Shown one piece after another: positions 55,433 through 64,000 of a DNA stretch of 64,000 bases; within the stretch, counting starts at the first letter, position 1; each line of letters opens with the position of its first letter. The notes under the pieces are model-generated. The model was not told the origin of the DNA and did not search any database. It was given only the letters and a program-made list of their open reading frames with translations. The stretch lies in assembly GCA_947561585.1 (NCBI GenBank), contig CANNZV010001847.1, positions 1 through 64,000 of the forward strand, in the 5' to 3' direction. The translations under genes were made by a program, and so were the position numbers. Origin of the DNA: Caprella mutica (taxonomy: Eukaryota; Arthropoda; Malacostraca; Amphipoda; Caprellidae).

Positions 55433-55640
55433 TGAGTGCAGTTTTGGGTGTTAGTGATAAGTGTAGTTTTAAGTGTTAGTGCTAAGTGTAGTTTTAAGTG
55501 TTAGTGCTAAGTGTAGTTTTAAGTGTTAGTGCTAAGTGTTAGTGCTAAGTGTAGTTTTAAGTGTTAGTGCTAAGTGTAGTTTTAAGTGTTAGTGCTAAGT
55601 GTAGTTTTAAGTGTTGGTACTGAAAGAAAAACTCAGTATT
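55433..55640 (+). repeat. 25-bp tandem repeat in LINE 3' UTR
   Basis: About seven or eight units of GTGTAGTTTTAAGTGTTAGTGCTAA, some truncated. The 5' UTR (50340-50510) contains looser AGTGTTAAGT motifs of the same flavour. Confidence 0.9.
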
Positions 55641-55815
55641 GGTACTAAGTGAAAATTAAGTGTAAGTGCTTGATGATAAGTTTAGAAATAAGTGAAAATT
55701 GATAATGAAATAAGTGAAGGATCTTTCTTTTTGTGGTGGCAGAGGTGGATACCTGAACCGGAAGTGAGGAGGACTGACCCGCTGAAAAGGGAATCAACGA
55801 AGCTACATCTTGATC

Positions 55816-55969
55816 TTGATCTTGACCTGTTCACTCCCAAAATCTATTAAACTGGTTCCTGGAGAATGACTAATAGTCATACAAAATTTTAGGCTATTTG
55901 GTTCAATCCTTTTCGAGTTATTGAGATATAAATGACCTTGAACCTTCAACCTGATCACTCCCAAAATAT
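55816..55969. repeat. right half of a GGTCAAGG-type repeat
   Basis: This is the inverse of the unit at 21990-22510: CTCCCAAAATCTATTAAACT, then ATTTGGTTCAATCC, then GAGTTATTGAGATATAAATG. It adjoins the 3' end of the LINE. Confidence 0.7.
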
Positions 55970-56912
55970 CAAGGCTGTGGAGAAGGTGTCAAAAAAAAAA
56001 ATATTTTTGGTGGAGTCTGAGTCAGGAGACAAATTTGTAGACTCCAAGCTATAGATATAAGTCACAAAATTTTAGATCCATTTCATTGGTTGTTCATCAT
56101 GTTAAATTTCATGAGAACTAATAACTGCTCATAGCTATAAATAAATCAATATCTATAGTCTAAACCAGTGATTCTTAAACTGGGTTGTGCGGCACCCCTT
56201 TGGGCATGGATTGTTTATAGGGGGTGCATGAGATGGCTGTTGTTTATAAGTTCTGTTCTTGCTATTAATATCGTGAAGTATATTTCTTTATATTCTAACA
56301 TTGAATAAAAAGAAAAATGGTGTTTCCAATGTATAAACAAAGTGTAAACAAAAACTGTACCTTTCTATATCAAATTTTCATTTCTGTGTCGGGATTTTAT
56401 GTAAGTGTCGCTACCCCGTAATTGATTAGTTTTATTTTATTAGTTTACAACTGTTCATTTTCTAAATATTTACATATATAACTACAATGCAAAATACTGC
56501 ATTATTATCACAAATTATTTGGTTTTCTTTAATTTCTAATGGATTTTAATTTTCCTCACCTAAATAAATAATTTCACATGATGTAGATAAAACAATCATA
56601 TTCTTTACTTTTTCAATTTGCATAATTAATTCTCAAATCATAGTAACCAAATATATTCTCATTGTAGCTTTTCAATCTAATCTATACAATGCTCAGGGGG
56701 TGCATGAGAACAGCAAGGGGTGCACGAGAAAAATACTTCAAGAACCACAGGTCTAAACTCTCAAATGATTCAATACTACTTATAATAAATTTTTTGTAAA
56801 ACTGCTTGTTGGAGTCAGAGTCGGTGAAATTCTAAATGTTGGAGTTGATAAATTCAAAATAAAGGAGTCGGTGTTTGAGTGGAACATTTTATGTACTGAT
56901 TTCACAGCCCTG
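55970..56912. mobile_element. hAT-like element, host of a nested hAT
   Basis: The ends CAAGGCTGTGGAGAAGG and TTTCACAGCCCTG are inverted repeats, with GGAGTC-type subterminal motifs. Flanking octamers CAAAATAT and CAAAATAA match at 7 of 8 positions. It is interrupted by 56166-56750. Confidence 0.75.
56166..56750. mobile_element. nested hAT-type MITE
   Basis: CAGTGATTCTTAAACTGGG to CTTCAAGAACCACAG, with a perfect 8-bp target duplication GTCTAAAC on both sides (56158-56165 and 56751-56758). 585 bp, non-coding. Confidence 0.9.
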
Positions 56913-56920
56913 CAAAATAA

Positions 56921-57299
56921 AACCAAATGATTCCTGTATATAGTGCCACCAAACTTCAAGCAATTTGGTAGAACACTTTTTTAGATATAAAAGACCAATT
57001 AAAATAATAGATATTACATTTTTCTTCCATTATCCAATGATAGTCAGAATTTACTGTTATAAAGAATTTTGTATTAGTACCTATGTACATTTTAGCACCA
57101 TAAGTGATAGAAACTAGTCCACATTTTCAAATATTCTTCTACTTAATTTCCTAACTACTTAATGGTCAATAGCTAGATCAATTATTCTATTTTTATACAT
57201 GTTAGCAACTTTGTATTTTAATAAATATAATCATATTTCATTTCAGATAGCTACTTCTCTTGATTTTTATTATTTTGAACTCTCCTCAAGTTAAATAAA
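56921..57299. other. upstream region of MKSLQ copy 1
   Basis: Mostly AT-rich. The last ~60 bp (TTTCAGATA.. to AACTCTCCTCAAG) are conserved before all three MKSLQ copies and look like a 3' splice site plus 5' UTR. Confidence 0.5.
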
Positions 57300-58987
57300 A
57301 TGAAGACCTTGCAGGAAATGTCAGATGAATCTTATAAAAGAAGAATATATGAAGTAATTTCAAAAGACTGCACCAGTGAACAGTTGAAAGAAATTGCTAC
57401 CTTGATTGAAGTCTCATTGCCATCAAAAATGTGACAAAGAATATTTTCAGATATAATAGACTCAAAAAGGTAAGGAAAATTTCTGCTTATTATAGTTTTG
57501 TTTAAAATAACCTTTTTAATCTAATAAGATATTGTGAATTTAAAATTATACAATAAATCAATTGAAATATTCAGATATAACAATAATTATATCCATTCAT
57601 TTCTGTATAAACATAAGAGTATGTTTTGTATTTTAATGCACATTGTCATTTAACTTTATTAAAATAAATTTGTTCATTGAATATGTTAACTAAAGTCCCT
57701 ATGGAAGTTCAAAACTTAGGAAACCCAACATTTTTCTTATGAATATATCACTCATTTAATACCCAAAGTTAGGATACTTTTGTATACTTAAAAAAAAAAC
57801 AATGAGTGGAATACATTTTCCATATTTACTGTAGTAAGTAGAAAAATAATGACTACCTTTTGCAGGTGCCCATAGTTTTATGTTAAAGAGTTTCATAATA
57901 TTTCAGTTTATTTTTCAGATACTATAGTCTATTTGCCAGCTACCGTATATTTGCAGTAGAGTCACCACATCTCTTCCACAATTACGGCAATATTTCAAGG
58001 TTTGTAGAAACATTGTAAACCACAATTTATCAGATTGAAAAAGTACTCTTTACAGGATTGTATAAATTAGAACTTTAGGATATAATATAAAAACTATATA
58101 ATTAAAAAGGTTTTTTGTTTCTGATTTTATACTCATTTGAAAGAATAAAATTTACATATATTTAGCTTAACTACTCATAACAACTTGCAATTGGAAAATT
58201 GAATTTGATTTCAATTTGATGTAGCTTCTGATAAGACATACATAATAAAGTCTAACAAAAAGCTTATCCAAAGCTATTCTAATATGTTAGTCCGTCTTTC
58301 TGTAGATATACTTTCCAGAGTTGTTGATTAACTTTTCATTTTATTATTCATAATGTTAGTAAATTTTTAAAATTAAGAGAGTGTTCAATTTTTCAAGTAA
58401 ATAAGTTAGATCAGGGTTGTATAAGTTAGCTACAGCTTATTCATGATAGGAATTAGTAACCAGTAACCTTAAATATTAATTGCATTAGCTAATATATCTA
58501 TTTATTTCTCTCACTGGTTTTGATTGATGTAATTGTTTCTTTATCATTCTCAGGTTGAGGATTGGATTTGCTAGTTGAATAAGCTCGTGCTTTCAAATTA
58601 TCTCGATTCAACAGTTGGTTACATCTTTTTAACACCCAAAACTATACTTTATTGTCGGAATTAAATTTTGAAAAATACACATGGCTGTATATCGTTGATT
58701 TGGTAAAAGTGGAAGAAAACATTGAATCATACAAAGAACATATTACTAGGATGTGTCTAACTATTAGATCCACAGTTTTTATTGATAGTTACTCTCCTTT
58801 TTTGAGAAATTACATGATTCCTCTTCTAATTAGTAAATCTCTGAAAGTAAAACTGACCCCACTCCATGTATTTAGTTATTCTGAAACTCCACGTCGAAGC
58901 AGAAGAAATTGCATGCAATACTTTTTTCGTAATTTGCAAATCTATAAATTAATTATCACCTCTGAACATTTATCAAAATTCATATAA
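57300..58987 (+). pseudogene. MKSLQ family, copy 1 (pseudogene)
   Basis: Three exon-equivalents lie in the same order as in copy 2: 57300-57470, 57919-57999 and about 58554-58987. Exon 1 has a TGA at 57432-57434 where copies 2 and 3 have TGG (Trp), and it has lost one base in the A run before the donor. Exon 2 opens with ATACTATAG, a stop where copy 2 has CAG. Exon 3 has lost the start of its frame but stays readable from 58652 (NFEKYTWLYIVDLVKVEENI). It is therefore a recent pseudogene unless it is read in an unexpected way. Confidence 0.7.
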
Positions 58988-60279
58988 GTTCTCAGTGAAG
59001 GGAATAGCATGTACCTATAAGTTTATGACTTTGTTATGGTACCTCATGTTAATGCATCTAGGAACTAATTCAGCAGACTAGTTTGTACCTAATGTTTATT
59101 AAACTGCTATAGATGGATTATTTTTTCTTATCCCTTAATGATAGGTCTGAATCAAACTATATAAGAGAAATTCCATGCATTTCATTGCTATTACCCATAA
59201 CTTTGTATATGTTTCCTGTTGACTGGAATATATATTTAATTATATTAAAATGATGTCACAGAGTGTACACTTTTTGGCCTGGAAAATATGATTCATTGTA
59301 ATTAAGTTAATAAACCAAGTCTACAAGACTAAAATATATACATAATTATACCATAAGCCTTTTGAAACTGTACTGGAAAAAACCTCGTACTAGACGAAAC
59401 ACAATTTTTGTCACCTGACAGTTATTCTAGTGTTAATATTACAAAGAGTAATAATTGCAATACTGTTTTAAAGTTAAATCTCTAATTTGTATTATATTTA
59501 TTTATGTTGTTTTTAGGATAAAACATAAGGCAGAATCGACTTCAGGTTTAATGGTAGAGTCTGTGCTATAAAGAATTGATGTGAAAAGTTACAGAAAACT
59601 AGATACAGTAAAGACTATTGTAATTTCATAAAATAATTCAATTGAAAAGAATATTTTATTCATTTTAATTGAAACAAAAAAAAATCATACTGTTTCTAAA
59701 TGCGTTTCCCATCAAAATTGGTATGTTAATCCCCATTATTTTGGCATTAAAGTTATCATAAACAAATAGAGCTCAAAATTTTAAAGTCACCGCTTTACTT
59801 TTATAGAAAACAATTTTGGTCTAGTAGGAAACAGCTGAAGTGAGTTTCTTACTAGACCAAACAAACTTGGAACGTAACTCTGGTCTACTACCAGGTTTTG
59901 CAGTAAAAATTAACATTGTATCCATATTCACAGGTATTATGGATACCAATTAAAATAATAGATATTGTTTTCTTATATGATAGAATGATAATCAGATCTT
60001 TCTCTAATAAAGAATTTTTAATTTTCAGATCTGTAAATTTCTTTCTCTCTCAAAAAAAAACATCATCATATATACCATACCTACTTATGTACATTTTAGC
60101 ATCAAAAGTTATAGAAACTAATCCACATTTATGAATATTTTTTCTACTTTCTTGAATTAAGGTTGACAATTATTTTATTTTTATACTCTTGATACAAATT
60201 TGTATTCTAATTAATATAATTATATTTTCAGATAATTTTCTAGATTTTCTTATTTTGAACTCTCCTAAAGATAAATAAA
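58988..60279. other. spacer between MKSLQ copies 1 and 2
   Basis: AT-rich. It contains one CACAGGTATTATGGATACCAA motif (59930) of the type at the centre of M3 elements and, just before 60280, the conserved AACTCTCCTAAAG leader. No other gene seen. Confidence 0.5.
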
Positions 60280-61944
60280 ATGAAGAGCTTGCAGGAAATA
60301 TCAGGTGAATCTTTTAAAAGAAGAATATATGAAGTAATTTCAACAGACTGCACCAGTGAACAGTTGAAAGAAATTGCTACATTGATTAAAGTCTCATTGC
60401 CATCAGCAATATGGCAAAGAATATTTTCTGATTTAAAAGACTCAAAAAAGGTAAGGAAGAATTGTGCTTATTGTAACTTTACGGAAAATAATCTTTGTAA
60501 CACGTTGACTACATATTAGTACACATTTGTACCACTATGTGTATTACTGATAGACTTAGTGGTACAAATACATACCACTGTCAATATTTTAATACCCAAA
60601 TTAAATGGCACCAATATGAATTACAATTACACCACCATGTTTTTCATACAGTCAATATCAATATGTACAAACAGAGCTATTCAGCTCCTCTCACTATCAT
60701 AGGGCATGTGATACAGAAGCAATAAAAATTGTAATTTTGGTGAATCAGTTTTGTTAGACTGCATTTTGAGCTATTGTAGTCAACGTGCGAAGTGTTAGGA
60801 TATTAAAATATTGTGAATTTTAAAATTATATAGCTAAATAAATCCATTTCATTTTGAACATGCAGTATGCTTTGTATTTAAATTCAGGTTCTCATATTAC
60901 TTTATTACACATAAATGAAATAAAATGAGTGGAGTACATTTACCATATTTACTGTAGTAGGTAGAAAAATAAAAAACTACTTTATACAGGTGCCCATAGT
61001 TTTATGCTAGAGAGTTTCATAATACTTCTGCTCATTTCATAATATTTCTGTTTATTTCAGATACTACAGTCTATTTGCCTTCTACCCGCTATTTGCAATA
61101 ATGTCTCCACATCACTTACAGACTTACGGCGTTATTTGAAGGTCTGTAGCAACAGTGTATTCCATCAAAAAAAATATATATACTATAGTCTTTAGAATTA
61201 AATGGCATCTTGATTCAGATTTTATACTTATCTGAATGAATTTAATATTTACACATATTTTGTTTGATTAACAACTCAAAACATTTTACAACTGGAAATT
61301 TGAAGTATATTTCAATTTGGTTTTGTCAGAGACCTAATCAAGTCTCTGACAAATCCGAAACTTATTCTAATATGTTGTACATATTGCTGTAGATATACTC
61401 TCCAATATCATAAATTTTTATTTTTTATTTTTCAATGATGGTAAATTATTATAAATTAGCTAAGTGTTATTTGCATTGATATATCTCAATTTATTTCTGA
61501 CAGTTTTAATTGATGCTACCATTTCTTTATCATTTTCAGGTTGACGCCACACATGAGGAATGGATGTCCTACTTAAATAAACTCCAACTTTCGACTTATC
61601 TCGACTCAACAGTTGGTTACATCTTGTTGACTCCCAAAACTATACCTGTACTGTCAGATTTAAATTTAGAGAAATATACAAGGTTGTATATCGTTGATTT
61701 GGTAAAAGAGGAAGAAAACATTGAATCATACAAAGATCAGATTACCTGGATGTGTCTTACTGTTAGGTCCAGAGTTACAATGAATAGTTATTCTCCTTTT
61801 CTAAGAAATTACCTGACTCCTCTTCTAAAGAGTCAATTTCTAATAGTAAATCTGACCCCACGCCATGTATCTAGTAATTCCGAAGCTCCACGCCCAAGTA
61901 GAAGATGTTTCGCAGAAGATTTTATTCGTTCTTTGAAAAAATAA
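60280..61944 (+). CDS. MKSLQ family, copy 2: complete unrecognised gene
   Basis: Three exons, 60280-60450, 61061-61141 and 61540-61944, join at phase 0 to 218 codons with GT-AG introns. The intron-exon pattern is conserved in copies 1 and 3. I do not recognise the protein. Exon 1 encodes an amphipathic helical segment (MKSLQEISGESFKRRI, then TSEQLKEIATLIKVSLPSAI). Exon 2 has ILQSICLLPAICNN with two cysteines. Exon 3 contains EEWMSYLNKLQLSTYLDS, KYTRLYIVDLVKEEENIESY and a serine/proline-rich basic tail (SSNSEAPRPSRR). There is no signal peptide or membrane segment. A conserved pyrimidine-AG and leader before the ATG suggest a non-coding first exon upstream. Confidence 0.7.
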
Positions 61945-61988
61945 ACAAGTTACCATCTCTGAACATTATTTCTGAATATTTGTTTATA

Positions 61989-62134
61989 CAGAGCAGAAAA
62001 AAGCTCTTCTTAAAATGTGTTCAAACTTGTGTTTTTGTTATCGCTGATGAAAAAAAAAAACATTAAATTTTTACTTCAGCAATGAGAAAACGCAAGCGTG
62101 ACCACATTTTGAGAAGAACTTTTTTTCCGCGCTG
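61989..62134. repeat. palindromic MITE
   Basis: Inverted arms CAGAGCAGAAAAAAGCTCTT and its inverse, with AAAATGTG/CACATTTT inside and a poly-A loop; about 146 bp. Confidence 0.7.
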
Positions 62135-62429
62135 TTATGAATGCAAGTGTGAAGCGGGCCTTAACCATGCAATGAACAAACGAAGAACAAATATTCCTAG
62201 TGAAAACTTCAATGAGATCAAAATGTCACTGTAGTTGTTCTATTTCAAAATAGTTTCCAAGGAAGAAATGGAAGCACCCTGTATTAAAATGTCTACCATT
62301 ACAATTTTTTTTCCTTTTATTCCATGCCTTTTATTTTAGTATGCAAAATCACAGAGTTAGCTCCAAGAATAACCTTCGCGCAATGACAAAAATAGTCACC
62401 CTCACTCTTTGCTTACCTGTTCTTAAACT

Positions 62430-62672
62430 ATGACCATCAGTTCAAAAATGTTATTATCTGTTAATAGTACAATAAGAGGTGGAGAAAAAGAGACCAAAAT
62501 ACAGTTTTTTCGTCCATTGGCTAACGATTTACAAGCATTTGAAAATGCGGAAACATTTTTTTGGTCCATACTGTATAACACAGTTTGTTATAGCATTTTG
62601 CTAGGGGGATTATTGAAGAAGATTTTGAAACATTGGACAGTTAAACATATTCCATCATACAAGAAAAAATAG
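62430..62672 (+). other. 80-codon ORF, doubtful
   Basis: An open frame with a hydrophobic segment (ILYNTVCYSILLGGLLKKIL) and a basic tail. It is less repetitive than its surroundings, but it has no counterpart between copies 1 and 2 and no clear splice sites. It may be a small protein, an exon or chance. Confidence 0.2.
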
Positions 62673-63087
62673 ATCATTCATTTCAATTGGTATACATGAT
62701 AACCCAGGATTTAATCGATATCCATGAATTAATTTGGTAACCGTATCCACAGGGTATCATGTAATAAAGAATCTTGCATTTTCAAATCTGTACATTTCTT
62801 CATCTCAAAAAAAAAAAAAAAATCATATGTACCTACCTAACTTCATGAATTTAAGCACCAAAATTTATAGAAACTAGTTGACATTTTCGAATATTTCTTC
62901 TGCTTTCATGATATATGCCATATATTAATTAATATCTTCATTTCCTAACCACTGAATTGTCAATAGCTTCATTGATTATTATTCATTTTTAAACTTCTGA
63001 CAAGTCTGTATTCTGATGAATAGAATTATATTTTTCAGATACTTTTTCTTTATTTTATTGTTTTGAACTCTCCTAAAGTTAAATAAA

Positions 63088-64000
63088 ATGAAGAGCTTGC
63101 AGGAAATGTCAGGTGAATCTTTTAAAAGAAGAATAGATGAAGTAATTTCAAAAGACTGCACCAGTGAACAGTTGAAAGAAATTGCTACATTGATTAAAGT
63201 ATCCTTGCCATCGGCAATATGGCAAAGACTATTTTCGTATTTAATCGACACTAACAAGGTGAGGAATTTTTTTTGTTTATTATAGTTTTATGGTAAATAC
63301 CTCTTAAATCTAGTAAAATATAGTGAATTTTAAAACTGTAAATAAAGAAATTGAAATATTCAGATAATTATATTCAAACATTTATGTATAAACATAGAGT
63401 ATGTTTATATTTTAATGCAGTGGTCATTTTAATAAAAAAATGAATAAAGTTAACTGAAGTCCATATGAAAGTTTAAAACTTTACGAAATCAAATTCATGA
63501 TAATCACACATTTAATAGTTAATACCTAATGTTAGCATACTTTTCTTTTTCAAATCCAACAATTAGAATATTAGAATAGTAGTAAGTAGATATATAATGG
63601 CAATTTTTTACAGGTGCCAATAGTTTTATTCTATAGAGTTTCATAATATTTCTGTTTATTTCAGATAGTATGCTCTGTTTGCAGTATCATCGGAAGCACA
63701 GCTTTTGATATATTCTATGATTTTAAGGTTTGTAGCAACAAAGTAATTGTACTCCACTTGCACACTGGATAAATTAGAATTTTAAGATATACTTTAAAAC
63801 TACTTGGAATTAAATGGGCTTTTCATTTCTGATTTTATACTCATCTTAAAGAATTTAATAATGTTTACATATATTTAGTTAAACTAAACGGAACAACTTG
63901 CAATTGGAAAATTGAATTTGATGTTACAGCTTATAAGAAGTTATACATAATCTAGTCTCTGACAAATCCAAAGCTTATTCTAATAGGTTAGTCCTTATTG
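63088..64000 (+). CDS. MKSLQ family, copy 3 (runs off the window)
   Basis: Exon 1 (63088-63258) encodes 57 residues very close to copy 2 and keeps the Trp that is a stop in copy 1. Exon 2 (63665-63727) is 21 codons, six fewer than in copies 1 and 2, and reads IVCSVCSIIGSTAF with diverged sequence. By the spacing in copy 2, exon 3 should begin near 64.13 kb, outside the window. No stop is seen in the visible part. Confidence 0.6.

Larger units (their letters stand above)
50237..55815 (+). mobile_element. full-length LINE with two ORFs
   Basis: A non-LTR retrotransposon with a roughly 330-bp 5' UTR, a PHD-finger ORF1, an endonuclease plus reverse transcriptase ORF2, and a 3' UTR with tandem repeats ending in CTTGATCTTGATCTTGACC. 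Its flanks (AGAGCGCATACCTTCGC on the left, TTCACTCCCAAAATCTATTA on the right) are the two halves of a GGTCAAGG-type repeat like 21990-22510, so it inserted into such a repeat. Exact ends are approximate. APE endonuclease and ORF1 type place it in the I/Jockey/CR1 group; I do not name a clade. The lack of stops in either ORF suggests recent activity. Confidence 0.88.

Overview
This window is AT-rich nuclear DNA from a metazoan. The evidence is spliced genes with GT-AG introns, two complete housekeeping genes of animal type, and a very dense load of animal transposon families (hAT, Tc1/mariner, pogo/Tigger-like, Ty3/gypsy, and a LINE with a PHD-finger ORF1). I could not fix the phylum. The repeat style would suit a sponge or another marine invertebrate, but that is a weak impression. 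No bacterial features, CRISPR array, tRNA or rRNA gene was seen.

Layout. 1-2.3 kb: clustered and nested MITEs, then a possible 87-codon minus-strand ORF. 2.7-6.0 kb: KDSR (3-ketodihydrosphingosine reductase), 9 coding exons, plus strand. 7.0-10.8 kb: RPS6, 4 coding exons, minus strand, with a TE-filled first intron. 11.4-12.1 kb: a foldback element. 12.2-24.1 kb and 27.5-38.9 kb: two copies (A and B) of a diverged segmental duplication. Each carries a two-exon gene for a RING-finger protein with a C-terminal membrane anchor and an N-terminal region I do not recognise. Later insertions distinguish the copies. Unit A received a Tigger-like element interrupted by a 3.3-kb palindromic hAT-bounded composite, plus a 35-unit 15-bp satellite. 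Unit B received an intact Ty3/gypsy element with identical 171-bp LTRs, extra MITEs and a 16-bp tandem repeat. Between the units lie a hAT MITE and a pogo-like relic. 38.9-45.6 kb: TIR elements, a MULE-like element, a mariner relic, a 22-copy satellite and an orphan exon-like block. 45.7-50.05 kb: ASAH1-like acid ceramidase, 8 coding exons, minus strand. 50.2-55.8 kb: a full-length LINE with two open ORFs, lying about 0.2 kb upstream of the ASAH1 start codon. 56-56.9 kb: a hAT nested inside a hAT. 57.3-64 kb: a tandem array of an unrecognised three-exon gene (one pseudogene, one complete copy of 218 codons, one running off the end).

How the genes relate. KDSR makes dihydrosphingosine at the ER and acid ceramidase releases sphingosine in the lysosome, so two sphingolipid enzymes lie about 40 kb apart; this may be chance. 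RPS6 is a ribosomal protein. The two unrecognised families (the duplicated RING/TM genes and the tandem MKSLQ genes) are the best candidates for undescribed biology. Both show recent duplication, which is common in fast-evolving lineage-specific families, but nothing in the sequence proves a function.
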